Of a DNA stretch of 64,000 nt, positions 21,332 to 33,029 are shown piece by piece. The notes under the pieces were generated by a model that made no database searches, was not told the DNA's origin, and saw nothing but the letters and a program-made list of their open reading frames with translations. Numbering within the stretch: position 1 is the stretch's first letter; each line of letters starts with the position of its first letter. The position numbers and the translations under genes are program-made. Origin of the DNA: Ligula intestinalis (lineage: Eukaryota > Platyhelminthes > Cestoda > Diphyllobothriidea > Diphyllobothriidae); contig JAYGXS010000001.1 in assembly GCA_036362985.1 (NCBI GenBank), positions 19,844,937-19,908,936 on the forward strand, read 5' to 3'.

Positions 21332-21984
21332 AAAAATATTTTCCCAGCGATCGAGTCGTCTTCTACTTCTCAAGTACCTGTGTTGCCAGTATGGTAAATA
21401 ATAACGTAAGCAATATGCAGTAGGTCCGTAAACATGCATCTTGCCTAGCAGGCGTTACGTGTTGAGTTCGAATTTGGTCCGGACTTGGAGCATAAGTGTG
21501 CCAGAGGTCAGCTGACCAGCACATAACCTCACGAAAGCCAACCTCGCTATTCATTTGAGGTGACGTCCGATCAGGACGTTCGGTGGCAAGGAGAGGATTG
21601 AGGAGCAACTTAGTCAGCCGCAAAGGAGATCAGGATCTTGCGACCCCACAAGCGATTTAGCTACGGGTGGGCCACATAGATGGAAGAGTTACTTTCAGCG
21701 GAAGAAATCTCCTCGCCATTTAGACAATGAAAATGCGGAATTTTCAATCGTCAGGAAGAAAAGACTTTGGAATGATAAAGGCCGTAACGTGTTTGGACCT
21801 TAAGCTTTTGTCCATTTTGACATTTATCCAGATAACTGACCAAGAGGTGCCAGCAGATTGCGTTACTGGATCTATTCATTCCGCTGTGCCTTGAAACCTA
21901 AACCAGAGCTGAATAGAGGCCGTAACGCAATCTGTGAGCGTCTACGTCAACCCTCCCAATCTAAACCATCAAGCAAGTGGACCC

Positions 21985-22060
21985 TTTGTCCAATGGTCAC
22001 GTCGTCGGACCCATATGCGACAAAACGTGGATTCCAGTCTCAGTGGTCGGGTACGTCTAG
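21985..22060 (+). repeat. tRNA-like fragment (possible SINE head relic)
   Basis: TGTCCAATGGTCACGTCGTC and GTGGATTCCAGTCTCA resemble decayed A- and B-box regions and are similar to copy S2 at 17.2 kb. No hammerhead follows. Weak. Confidence 0.3.
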
Positions 22061-22909
22061 TTGGCAATGGCTCATGAACCAGAAATAATGATCCTGCCCC
22101 TTGTTTTTTTAAACATAACTCCATCTTTTATCTATAAAAATTAACTAAGGAGTTTGGGAAGATGCCAGGCAGCAAATTAATATTGAAAAATAATTGGGAA
22201 TATGAGCGTAAGTTCCACCGCGGCATTCTTTCTACCTGGCTGACTTCTGATTGCGATCTTCATCAAGAAGATAGCAGAATAATTACTAGAAATCCCAAAT
22301 TCCAATCAGGGAATAAGCGCACGTAATCAGCTTAGTTACGCACATCAAACAATCTCCAAAACTAACAATGGAGCTCACAAGTAGAAGGCCATGTAGGAAA
22401 CTGTAAGGCGATCAAGGCCATAAGTAGACTCGTAAAGATGTGTGGCGTGTGTCATCCATCCTCTTTATGTCATATCTACTCCATTCTTTGTAGGCCATTT
22501 CCTGTGACCAGTAACATGAACAGGACAGGTGTTCTGTTAGTAATGTCCAGCGGAGAAATTATGAACACCGAACTGAATTCCATCAAGCGCTCGTAATCTG
22601 TGCGTTTTATAAACTTACATGTGACAATTAGTCGACCAGGTGTGAACGTGCATCCTCAGCCCCCCTCTCCCCTGTATGCATGTGTAAGCAATCAATTTCC
22701 TTTTGGGTTATCCGACCACTGGTGTGAGCAAAACAAGCCTTCAGACAGGTTCACCCTTTAGGAAAGCGGTTTTTTTCATTTCCTCTATAGTTGATTGGTT
22801 GAAGGCAATAACTATTTCAAAGGTGAAATATCTGTCTAATTTATGATTAAGCCGTACCGTCCTTGTCATCTTATTTCATGTAGAAAACACATCAACTCTA
22901 TTTCAACAG

Positions 22910-22990
22910 TCGGAACGCAGTCCGACAAAGCCCACCCCGCCAAACAAGCAAGATAAATCGACGAGTCCGGAAGAGATGCCAGTGAAGAAA
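22910..22990 (+). CDS. Internal exon of the host gene (81 nt)
   Basis: Acceptor TATTTCAACAG ends at 22909 and donor GTAAGT starts at 22991. The only open frame is phase 0 at both ends and gives 27 residues: SERSPTKPTPPNKQDKS followed by TSPEEMPVKK. This Ser/Pro/Lys-rich linker is typical of disordered cytoplasmic proteins with Pro-directed phosphosites. Being a multiple of three it could be a skippable cassette. Its exit phase (0) agrees with the exon at 30714. No function can be inferred. Confidence 0.65.
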
Positions 22991-23769
22991 GTAAGTTAAT
23001 GCTTTTCAAGAATGATTATAAAGTATTTAATCAAACCCTAACGGTTTGCACCATTTGCTTCTGAAGCCTTTGTCAACAATAGCGTTTGGATTTTTTTTCC
23101 GAATTAGTATGCTCGTACCCGTACGTAGCAAAACTTAAATTTCCTTTCCCTCCCATTTGTTTCGGTAGGAAAACAGTGCCTTAAAAATGGTGGCGACAAG
23201 CGCAAATTAATTTGTTGATTATGCTTTCACTTTAAAGCTTCTATTATGGATAGCTTAAAACGCTGGCCGACATTTTTTCATTGAACTAGAGAACGAGTCC
23301 TGTATATCCGGCAGCTCCATTTGATCAAGCGTTAAGAAGCTATGAGGAAGTTTCTAGTCACTTTTTGTAAAATACTCGTTGAGAACAGCTTAGCCGAATC
23401 TTCAATTTGAACTATTCTCTGACCTCAATGGGATATTATTTCAAGACAGCAAGGGCACAACCTATGTACAGTAAATATTATAGGCATTGGTATGCAAAAA
23501 AACTGCCTTAAGTGGGCGTATTGAAGTAGTTTGTTCGCAATATAGGAACGGTTGAAACCGTAAGCACCATGTGGCCCAGACTTACTTCTGCGTTCGACGT
23601 TTCCGTTAGCTTTATTAACAGAAAACAGCCCAACTAAAGGTTGCAGCCAATGCGTACTTTTTCAGGTAAAAAATGATATTATAAATGAATGTGAGGGTTC
23701 GCGTTTCAGGTGTTTGCATGCGTAAAGAAGGAGACCGGTCGAGCATCGGAACAGTTTGTTTATTGAAAT

Positions 23770-24525
23770 ATTTGCATCCCAAGATAGTTATTATGAGAAT
23801 AAGAATTTCTTTGGGAAATTTTTCACTTTTATTGCGTACTTTTTCGACATTGACCCACCAGTCGTCGTCAGACGTAGAAAAATTGTGCAACGAACTACTA
23901 ACATGTTTAAACTTTGAGGAAATCAATATCCCTTGTGCATGTGCACCGATTAGTAGGAGCTTTCGTCCGTGCTCATAGATGTTATGCGCTTTCCGTACTT
24001 TGGCTGTCATCTGTGATTTGGTGCTGCGTATTTAATCTAGCTTTGAGCTAACCGTAGCTAGCGTCCAAATAAATATACCTGTTGATGCATGCTTCGTCTG
24101 AGTGCATTGCTTCTAGGAAATCACGGCCTTTTCAATTTGGGCAGCTGCCAACAATCCGTGTATTCTCCCATGCGTTGGCCGTTGCCCAACTACAAAAGGC
24201 TGCGAATTCCTGGAAGCAGTGTACTCAGAAGAGGCATGCATCAACAGGTATATTTATTTGGACGCTAGCTACGGTTGCCTCAAAGCTAAATTAAATACGC
24301 AGCACCAAATCACAGATGACAGCCAAAATACGGAAAGCGCATAACATCTATGAGCACGAACGAAAGCTCCTACTAATCGGTGCACATGTACGAGGAATAT
24401 TAATTTTCTCCAAGTTTTAACATGTTAGTTGTTCGGTGCATAATATTTTACGTCTGACGACGACCGGTGGGTTCGTGTAAAAAATTTCCTAAAGAAATTG
24501 ATATTCTTATAGTTTGTTAATTATC
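23770..24525. mobile_element. Fold-back element, ~740-bp palindrome without spacer
   Basis: The left half is mirrored in the right half about a centre near 24163. GACCCACCAGTCGTCGTC (23852) corresponds to GACGACGACCGGTGGG (24457-24471). CTAGCGTCCAAATAAATATA (near 24058) and CTGTTGATGCATGC mirror at 24226-24275, and GGCAGCTGCC and TTGGCCGTTGCCC flank the centre. Similarity extends outward to the AAATTTCCTAAAGAAATT blocks. Arms differ by scattered substitutions and a short deletion in the right arm. The frames at 23615-24010 are by-products. It shares CTGACGACGA, then AAAA, then CAATAAA with the element at 12.2-12.95 kb. Confidence 0.8.
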
Positions 24526-24529
24526 CTCA

Positions 24530-26130
24530 GCTCTTAAATCGTACAGCAATCAAGCGTCAGAGATAGCAGCAGCAGCAGGAAGGTGATGGAAACTACAGGA
24601 GGTGCAACCCATTAACTATTAGTGCCTCAAGGCTGAAGGTGTCTGTGTAATGCGTTGCACTAGGACCCCAAATCGATACATCGATTGATTGGGTTCATAT
24701 CCGTGGGCTAATCCGTAGCTCACCTTCTTTCTATCGTGAGCGATTGTCTTAAAGGCCGCGAAGTTGAATTCGTGGACTGCAGCTTGCAAAAATTTGTTCT
24801 CCCATTGCGCTATCAGCTTGTGCTCATGAATGCGCTATCCAAGCATGTGTTCAATTTGACCTACGTATTTACAGGAATAAGATAGTTGTGGGATTCAAAA
24901 CACTACCCCAGATTGGGAATTACTAGGAGTATGCTGCAACCTTCTCCTGCAATGACGCACTTGGTCGCTTCTGAGATGTCCCTGGTGTATGCCGGAGTGG
25001 GCAATATCTTCGATGGCGTTCCTGTTATAAAAGTCTTCAAATAACCATACCGAAAACAATTATCGTGAAGTTATCGGGCTCGCGTATGTTTCCACCGGCC
25101 AGCTGCAATGAGCTGAATCCGTTTCAAGAGCGTTCTAGTTCAGCTTCGTATGTGAGTTACCAGATAGTTATTGTGAAAGCTCAGATGTTGTGTGGCGTTC
25201 GATGCCGCCTGCAAAACATCGCTTGATACTTTGAAACAGTAAAGATATTTTTTTACTTTCGATCCTTGGCTTAAAATGAGCATAAAAAGAATTGGCTGTG
25301 AAACAGCAAAGTCTCCGAGAGGATTTGAAGGACTGTGAAATAAGAGCAAGCCAAGTTTTGAGCACCTTCAAATATCGTTTCCGACATATTCAAGCGGATT
25401 TGCAACCGCAGATTCGTTAATTCTACTGAAAACGCTTCCGCAACCAGTTGATCTTAGCAGACATCCTCCCAGGCCTCCGAGTTACCCTGAGGATATTTTG
25501 AATATCCTTACAAGGTTAATTATTTTTTGCAAATCGGTTTATATCGTAATAACAGCATTGTGGAATGACCGATCGGTTATACGCTAGCTGTGCAACGCCT
25601 ACTGTACCTTGAAATCTTTTTTCCGTGACGCGCATTACTTATAAGACCTTTATCGCACTTCTGTGACAATTAATCTCCCCACGCCGTTCTCCGGTCGTGC
25701 ACACATTAAATCCCTATACAACACACATTCCTCGCCGCTTGTAGTTTTCTTGAGCTGAGCAATCCTCTAGACCTGGCGGATCAAAGCGTCCGTGATTTAT
25801 GTACTCCTATGAAAGCCCCGCCCACGGACGCCAACCGACGACGGAGCATGGGTAGTGCCTTTCAGTCGTTGACTGCCAGGTTACCCCTCTCAGGAGCGTG
25901 TTGGCTCAGGCTTCAGGCAGGGCTGCTCTCAGTCTTCAGCCAACAACGGCCCCTGGCCTGGTAGGCGCTGGCACTTTCTATCACTTCTGATTCCCTGTTG
26001 GAAACTGCATTCGCGCTCCCACTGGGTTTCAGGACCCGCTGCGGGTGCCCGAAAAGCTAGACGCTCACCATGCGGTTGGGGGAGAGTAAGGTCGACCTCG
26101 GCACGTTTCTTTCCTCGCTATAATAAATCT
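24530..26130. other. No gene recognised
   Basis: Intronic by position (between exons at 22990 and 30714). Scattered frames shorter than 70 codons have no family resemblance. 25.8-26.1 kb is GC-richer. Nothing else seen. Confidence 0.5.
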
Positions 26131-26139
26131 GGATGCGTC

Positions 26140-26400
26140 TGAATCTTTCACGATGCGCTTAAAGCCGTGGCTTGAAAGGTTTGCTAACTGACGAGAAAAC
26201 TTGGGCCCCCTATGGTACTGCTCCTCCTGTACGCGAGTGTTTGTGTGTGCGTATGGGAGGAGAGGGAGGACTGAGAGTCAGGCTGCAATGGCTCCCTCTT
26301 AATTTGGCCTTTATGGCGCTCTCGCGCAGTCGGGAGCATACCTAGCGGGATGGCTGTGTCAAGTGTACGCGTACTGAGTGTTTATCGCGCCATCCACATA
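26140..26400 (+). repeat. Dispersed repeat family R26, copy 1
   Basis: Shares ordered blocks with three other places. GAGAGTCAGGCTGCAATGG, TTTGGCCTTTATGGCGCTC and the upstream GCCGTGGCTTGAAAGG..TTGCTAACTGACG recur at 46590-46810 (+) and, as reverse complements, at 32480-32830 and 42480-42670. No coding potential. Class unknown. Confidence 0.6.
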
Positions 26401-26669
26401 CACCCTCCCTCATCCCCGGTCTTATTGACTTTGTATTTACACCGGATACGGAGGTGGGAGTGGCGTATGAGTGGGTATATACTGCCTAAACTCCTGTTTT
26501 CTCTCATGCCAGTTCTCTGCGTTGCTCCTGCTTGTTGTCGCTTTCGTGTTGCTTGCTCAGCTCGCCTCAGTGTCTGTTGCGGCTTGCTTCAGCGTTTGCT
26601 GCGGCTTGTTGGAGCGCGTGGTGCCCATCGTCAAAATCGATGGGGGAACTGTCACACGTTGCTTCTGAC

Positions 26670-27780
26670 CTTACCTAGATTTTAAGTGCATGCCTCTTGC
26701 TACGATCAACTGAACCTAGACCTTTGACCTCTTGACTAGGTATGCCAACATCGACACGTTGCCCGCCCTCAAGGGAATAAGAAGGCCCGCGTACTTCAGA
26801 ATATAATCCTAAAAGATAAATCTAAGTCAACCTCTTAATTTATCGCGTCTTTTACTTTTGAATAATGCTGTCAAGAGATATAACTCCCCTTTATTTTCCC
26901 GTTTTTTCCAACGGAGAAATCTAAGCACATGATTTCCAGCTAAATTTTACATTATAGGCTGCATTCGCATGTCCTGTGGCTAGCACTGCAACTGATTGGT
27001 CTGTCTTTGATACTTAGCGCGATTTCTGCCAGAAGACACGATCCCTCGAAATCACCCATGTGAAAGGCAAATGCAACTCCGAGGGCCTTTCACAAATGGC
27101 TAGTATATTTCCAAACCAGGTTGCGACTCTATCAATCGGTCGACGGAAAACGAAGACGATGGGCAGTCCTACAATCCGGCCAGATATCAAGGTGCTTGCA
27201 AGCAGACCCCATACGAAGACGTTCATTAACAGTGGGACCATGTTGCACGTATGTCAGTTTTTAAGTTGCCTTACATTTGAGACTTGACAGCGAATGCTTT
27301 TGTTAAGCATATTAATGAGTGGAACATGTAGTTAGATGCGATCGCCGCAGATGTCAGCAAATGGTCATTGGAGTGACCACCAAGGTGTTACTACGCCACA
27401 ATTGCACCAAATATAGCAGATTGCAGTGACTACTGCCTTTATCAGAAATTCCCATTTTCTTATTCTACAGAAGCAGTGTCACTTAGATTAACAAAAATCA
27501 TAAGGAAAACTCATATAGCACCCTCAGTAGAACACAGGAATAGGGACACTTTACCTTAGTGATAAAATGAATTGTGATCATGTGGTCAGTCAAGGAGTGA
27601 ATGCTGACATGGCAGAACTCTACCCCACCGTAAACCCAATAACAACCCTTGACCATAGCCATAACCTTACCTTTTACTTGCTGTATTTACTGGGTGAGAT
27701 AAAGCACATCACGCAGGGCAGGATTGCTTATATGTTCCCTTTAACATAGCATGGTAGTAGGATTGCCCGCCCCCCCGAAG
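26670..27780. other. No gene recognised
   Basis: Intronic by position. Opposed 75-codon frames at 27014-27287 overlap each other and match nothing I know. Confidence 0.5.
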
Positions 27781-27784
27781 TATA

Positions 27785-27948
27785 TATATCGAAGCAGGTA
27801 ACACCGATCTGAGAGAGTACACACTCGTCCGCCCATGTTGCCATTAGGACTCTCACTCGAGATTCCACCGCGAGGTGGAGTTAGGTATCACCAACCGTTG
27901 ACGGCAAATAAGCCAGAACAGGCCTTCCTAGTGTCCCATGTCTTTGCT

Positions 27949-27951
<3 letters not shown>
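27785..27951 (+). mobile_element. Decayed tRNA-headed SINE with hammerhead remnant (copy S11)
   Basis: ACTCGAGATTCCACC resembles a B-box. The 45-nt module at 27889-27933 keeps stem II (CGGC with AAGCC), a core changed to CCGTTGA and GAAC in place of GAAA. The tail GTGTCCCATGTCTTTGCTGG is the family 3' end and runs straight into the TA microsatellite. Confidence 0.6.

Positions 27952-27991
<40 letters not shown>
27952..27991. repeat. TA dinucleotide microsatellite
   Basis: About 20 TA units directly between the 3' end of SINE copy S11 and the end of the hammerhead repeat at 28000-28250. TA tracts also border the sister hammerhead repeat at 51.05-51.81 kb. Confidence 0.95.
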
Positions 27992-27994
<3 letters not shown>

Positions 27995-27999
27995 TAAGT

Positions 28000-28250
28000 G
28001 GGGTATGACAGCATCTGGGAGTAACTTGATACAGAACTGTTTCGGGCTTATTAGCCTTCATCAGCCAAGCATAACCCTGAACACCAGCTGGACGGACAAC
28101 ACAAACAAACGCACTCACAGACGGCGCAGTTGGTCCACCACTGGTGTCTATCAGATGGGTCATAAGCATTTCATCGAACCGCAGTTCATCAGCGCCTCGC
28201 CACCTGCCATTTGCTGTCACTGCTGATCGCACATTTCTGAGTGAATATAT
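28000..28250 (-). repeat. Hammerhead-bearing repeat family F2, copy with intact core
   Basis: About 250 bp whose minus strand runs from ATATTCACTCAGAAATGTGCG through GGCAGGTGGCGAGG, TTATGACCCATCTG, CAGGGTTATGCTTGG and the hammerhead (28025-28069) to CCCCACTTACTG, then the TA tract. The same terminal 90 bp occur at 51071-51150, the 5' block at 51230-51258 and 51785-51805, and the middle at 16250-16440. No tRNA boxes were seen. Possibly a retrozyme-like non-autonomous element. Confidence 0.65.
28025..28069 (-). ncRNA. Type I hammerhead ribozyme candidate (F2 family, best preserved)
   Basis: Minus strand: stem I CTTGG pairs with TCAAG (one G-U; wobble pairing may extend it by a base). The core CTGATGA occupies 28064-28058. 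Stem II is GGCT-AATA-AGCC, and the second core strand GAAA is at 28043-28040. Stem III ACAG pairs with CTGT over a TT loop, and the cleavage triplet is GTA (cut between 28030 and 28029). All catalytic bases (C3, G5, A6, G8, A9, G12, A13, A14) are present. The only blemish is an A-C at the first stem II pair; the 16.4-kb sibling has A-U there. The order core, stem II, GAAA, stem III, cleavage site matches naturally occurring type I hammerheads. Confidence 0.7.
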
Positions 28251-28254
28251 AGCG

Positions 28255-29545
28255 GTTTTTAGTATATGTCCTCCAGATAATAATCAAGGAAATAATCGCG
28301 GAAATTATTAGGTGCATGACATGTAAAAAAGTGGACGAAACATGACTTTTAAGGGTCAGACCCGTGAGGTTGATGAACATTTTCGTCAAAGACTATCAAT
28401 TACCGCGGAATAATCGTGGAAAGGTCCATTCTTAAACCAAAAGCACTACAATTAGTGTGTATTCTTTATGACAATGATGTTATACCTTGCTTCCGCATCG
28501 ATACTAGCTAAAAGCCCAGACATAAAAGAAGGTGGACGAAACACAACCTTTAAGGGTCAGACCATGGATTTCGATTAACATTTTCGCCAAAGACCATCAA
28601 CTTCCGAGAAATAACCATGAAATTGTCCATTCTACAAACGAGAAGCACTATAAGTAGTGTGAATTTTATATGAAAATGATGTCATACCGTACTTCCGCAT
28701 CGTAATAGCTTAACACTCAGACAGATGTTTGTCGATATTTCTGCGACTGCATGATAAAGCGACGAGTGGTTCGGCTCTTCAGTAGGCCCCCAACGTTCTC
28801 TATGCGGTTTCTTTTATATGACCTCCAGATAATAATCACGGAAATTATCGCGGAAATTAATAGAGGCATAACATGGAATAAGATAGACGGAACATATTTT
28901 TTAAGGTCAGACCATAGAGTTGGATTAAAATTTTCGTCAACGGCCATCAACAGCCGCGAAATAACACTGAAAATGTCCAATTTTACAAACAAGTAGCGCT
29001 ACAAGTAGTGTGAATTCTATATGACGTTGATGTTATTCCGTACTCCCGCATAGATAATAGCTTAAAACCCAGGCACGTTTTTCGNNNNNNNNNNAATGTC
29101 CATTTTTAAACCAATAGCACTACAAGTAGTGTGAATTCTATATGACAATGATGTTATACCGTGCTTCCGCATAGATATTAGCTTAAAGCCAGATATTGTT
29201 TTGCCGATGTTTGTGCTACTGCATGATAAAGCGACGAGGGTTTTGGCTCTTCAGTAGGCCCCCAACGTTCTCTATGCGGTTTCTTTTATATGACCTTTCA
29301 GATAATAAACAAGGATATAATCGAGGAAATTATAAGGTGCATGACATGGAATAAGGTGGACGACACATGCATTTTACGGGTCAGACCCTAGAGGATGATG
29401 AACATTTTCGGGCATTTTTGATTGTTTTCGATGAAAATGTTCAACGAGCTCTGGGGTCTGACCTTTAAAATTCATGTTTCGTCCACCTTCTTCCATGTCA
29501 TGCACCTAATAATTTCCGTGATTATTTTCTTGATTTATATTTTGA
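28255..29545. repeat. Complex tandem array ending in an inverted copy
   Basis: The block CAGATAATAATCA (with TATGACCTC before it) starts near 28270, 28817 and 29288. A second block with TTTAAGGGTCAGACC, ACATTTTCG, ACTACAAGTAGTGTGAATT and GATGTTATACCGT recurs at about 28335, 28533, 28890 and, after the N gap, 29095. At 29425-29545 the block returns in reverse orientation, making a hairpin with 29310-29425. A 10-N gap at 29085-29094 means copy number is uncertain. No ORF with known domains. Confidence 0.8.
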
Positions 29546-29719
29546 TATAGATTTTGCTAGATATTTGTGGGTTATGTGTGCTTATCCTTGATGACGCTAT
29601 TTAGTATGCTGGCGGATAAAAATTGCAATGTTATGCACAGCAAGAAATATGGTCAATTTAAGGTTAACTCCATCATTTTAACAAGAAATATGTCATGTTG
29701 GGATACATATAATTTGAAC

Positions 29720-30140
29720 TCATGACGTAAACGTCAGGACGTGCCTCAGAAAGTACCTCAATGATAGTCGTTGTTTATTAGAAAGTAAGCAATCCGCCTG
29801 CCGTCTGAACACAACAACAGTATCCGATTTCACTCTTTCGCTTGGGATGGAGTTCCAAAGTCGAACCACCGGCTGACTGAAGGAAAACTTACGTGGATAT
29901 AGGCGTGTGCATTCATGTTTTACCTTGTACACATGGCCGCACAGGTGAGTCGTGTTTGAGACCTGAAATAAATCTTCGGATTTCAGAGGGCAGGAATGTA
30001 CACTGCAAATACGGGCTGTTCATGACAGATCGCATCCCAATTTTTATCGGAGAGGGGAAAAAGTAAGGCTTACTCAATCTTCCAGGATAAAACAGACTAT
30101 TAAGATTGGACACTAGTTCTGTTGCCCGTGGTTGCACCTG
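29720..30140 (-). pseudogene. LINE reverse transcriptase C-terminal relic, second CR1-like lineage
   Basis: Minus frame 29932-29720 reads HECTRLYPRKFSFSQPVVRL then WNSIPSERVKS, the conserved 'RKxFFSxRVVxxWNSLP' end of CR1-type ORF2. In the adjacent frame (30137-29913) LNSLFYPGRLSKPYFFP and neighbouring residues fit the preceding region, and a third reading gives LFQVSNTTHLCGH. At least one frameshift separates them. The sequence differs clearly from the copies at 3.5 and 63 kb, so it is another lineage. Confidence 0.6.
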
Positions 30141-30713
30141 CTAGCTGGGATCACTGTCCCTCTTCATCCTAGCATCCACGCTGGCAATCCGTATTCCAAA
30201 TGTAGTCTAACGAAAATACTGAAGAGCTGCGCAGACAGTTCGAGTGAAATATACCACGAAAACGCGCGTGATCCAAATGCATTATGCTCGTTGACTTTTG
30301 GACGGCCCTTTAAGAACGTTTAGTGGGCAGTAGGTTTGAGGCTGTAAAAATACCTAGATTATTATGCATATTCACTTTTGCTTATACTCAAGGTTTCCGC
30401 AGGGAAGGGTAGATAGTGCCGTGCCCTAAACCTTACTCTTGCCCAAAGATGAATATAAATTCTAGTCCTAATTCTAATACAAATTTTATCTGAAACTCTT
30501 AAGTGAAATTTTAAAAAAAACTTTAAGTTACACATACCTAACCCTAAAGTCAATTCAAACCTTCAACGTACCCCTTTGTTCGCTAGAATGTGGGGGCGTT
30601 TCTTGCGCTAGTGCGTTGTTCAGGGGATTTTAGCAATCCACCTTGTAACTGAAACGTGCTATCCCTCAGACATTTTGTCTTTTTGTCTCCGTTTTAACTT
30701 ATTTTAAATCTAG

Positions 30714-31200
30714 ACGCGAGTCCTTTCACTGAAGAGTGCTAACGACATTGCTACCTCCGTGTATTCAAACGGGACGGCTGGATCAACGTTCACACAAAAT
30801 GACTTGGCCTCCGAATATCCTTGGAATAGTCAACATCCCGTGGCAGCTAGAGTGCCGCCGGTCCGCGGCAGAGGAGGTATAAACAACTCCAGGTCCCTCC
30901 TGATCAGCACGTCAGCGAAAGACCCCAGGACGAGCACAGACAGCAGCAGTGGCATGCAACTCTCCGTAGAAGACGGCGGTGGTGGTGGCGGTGGTGGTGG
31001 TGGTACAAGATTTAGCGCCATTTCGGAGGATGGGGTCATCGCCAGTGTGGACAGCATCGACGCTCACTTGAAGGAACTTTCGTCGGACCCAAAAGTCCTG
31101 AAAGAACTGGACCAGTTGGCCTTTCAACTGGGCTTCCTGCACACACTGCCTCTTCTCAGTTGTTCGGACTCGAAGGCGGAAGCAAATGTTAAAGTCAGAG
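30714..31200 (+). CDS. Internal exon of the host gene with poly-glycine tract
   Basis: The acceptor TTTTAAATCTAG ends at 30713 and the donor GTAGGT starts at 31201. The exon is 487 nt: phase 0 in, 1 nt out, open throughout. The peptide starts TRVLSLKSANDIATS and is Ser/Arg/Asn-rich. It contains ten consecutive Gly (30974-31003, GGT/GGC repeats), then an ordered-looking stretch, SIDAHLKELSSDPKVLKEL and DQLAFQLGFLH, that should be helical. I recognise no domain. Entry phase fits exon 22910-22990. The single trailing G completes a Gly codon with GT of exon 36783. The GGT run is a likely site of length variation. Confidence 0.75.
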
Positions 31201-32470
31201 GTAGGTTGCCTCTGTGTGTGGAGCATCACTTTCTGCACGATTTCCCTCAACCCTATGTTAAGGAGGCTGTTTAACGTTATCAGAAAGTTATAAATAATGC
31301 AAAACATAGGTAGACACGTTTGTCCTTCTTATCAGTTGAAGGAGGTTTCCATATTATAAATGTCAATTAAAAGTTACGGATCCATGCCCCAAAAGATGGG
31401 ACTGCAGCTAGTAAGGTTCATATTTGAGGGGTATTGACCATTCTAACCTGGTTGAAGGACTGAATAAGCAGATTTTGGTCTTAATTTGCAAGCATTGCTT
31501 TTTTTACAATGGGCCTGCTTGCACCGACGTTAAACGGGAACTGAAAACCAAAATAAATGTATGTGTTAAGTTACGTGTGTTGACCAAATCTGTAAATGCA
31601 GTCCTCGCTTAAGGTATACATTTAACAATGAACGGAAGAGGAGCTTTCGGAAAGGAAAAACACAAAGGAACTGTGGTAATGATTTTAATCCGTTCCGGCA
31701 CTGAGCTTGTCATGTGAAATGCTCAGCTAGCGAAACGTAGCTGTGCAAACTGTATCAGTTCACTGACGGCTTCAGGCGGACAAAGGTACACACATTCACT
31801 GACAACTCATTAACTGAGCGGAAGCTGCTCGGTCGAAACTCATTTTTTGCGAATAGCTCGCTCGTTAGCTAACATGCTCGTAAAAAAGCTGCTTGTCACC
31901 CTAGGATCTTCTATAAGGGGATACTTATCTGCCTATTTTTCCTAAGCAGTGAAAGTGGTACTAAAAAAGCCAACAGGGTCTGAAGAAATAGTCTCTGGCT
32001 TAATAGTCGACGTCAGTTTGCCATAGGTAACGCTGGGTCTTTATGGCTTGGGTTTTGAACTTGGGTTACTTAGCTTGTGGTAGTTAAGTAACCGTAAGCT
32101 CTAATAGCAAGTCACGGACCTATTTTCCTGGCAGATACGTTCAGGATTACTGATTATAATTGAAGTGAGCGAAGCTCGATTGTCAACTGCCTTTTTCTCC
32201 AGCACTTTTGATGTAAATCTTAACGACTTCTAACATTAAAGGCTTGACTGTACTTCAGGCAGAAGAACCATTAGATCATATCAGGTGGTTTTATAAGTCC
32301 TCTGCATTTGCATGACTTGACGGCAGCGGAAAAGCCATCGGGGGCTACCCGAATCGCATAGGAAGCATCCGAGGTCAGTCACTAGTTGGAACTGGGGGAG
32401 AGGGATAGTCAGGGTAGAGGAAATTTGCGCAAGCTGAAAACAGACGCAGTGGCTACTGCTGAATTATAAT
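31201..32470. other. Intron start; nothing recognised
   Basis: No domain, tRNA-like or repeat signal identified between the donor at 31201 and the R26 repeat. Confidence 0.5.
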
Positions 32471-32479
32471 AAAGGCAGA

Positions 32480-32830
32480 CTCGCCGGATCTACCCCACTG
32501 TCTCACCACTCCCACGCCTACATCCGGTGTCAAGACAAAGGGCGGGAAGACCGGAGATGGGCACAGGCGGTGTGCACGAAACACACTCCAGCCCGCGTCC
32601 CAACAACTCCACCTTGCGAGGTAGGCTACCGTGTGTGCGGGAACGCCATAAAGACCACATTACGAAAGAGCCATTGCAGCCTGACTCTCAGCCAGCAGTA
32701 AGCTACTTTTTTGAACAAGACAAACTGGGCTGACTGCGGTATCCAAGCGATCGCGTCAGTTGGCAACCCTCCAAGCTACGGCTCTTAGCGCACCGTAGGG
32801 ACGCAAACACACCAGAGAAGCACACCTGTC
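32480..32830 (-). repeat. Dispersed repeat family R26, copy 2 (inverted)
   Basis: Reverse complement of the R26 blocks: GAACGCCATAAAG, GAGCCATTGCAGCCTGACTC and GGCAACCCTCCAAGCTACGG align with the 26.2- and 46.6-kb copies. Confidence 0.6.
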
Positions 32831-33029
32831 TGGTCGAACACTATTACCGGGGCAGGAGGAGGTGGGGTGGGGTGCTCGGCGCGTCTTCAAAGACGTGTAG
32901 GCAACGGTAGCTTATGTAGCCCCACTCATTAATCCCTACAACCTGCAGATTTTCCTACGAAACGGTGGTTTGGCGGGAAATTAAGATACGCAGTGGAATA
33001 TACTTTAAGAAATGCTTAACGCATTTTTG

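Noticed and set aside
23615..24010. 131-codon minus-strand protein
   Set aside because: Lies within one arm of the palindrome and has an equally long mirror frame on the other strand.
27014..27287. Opposed 75-codon frames
   Set aside because: Mutually overlapping, no domain, no splice borders.
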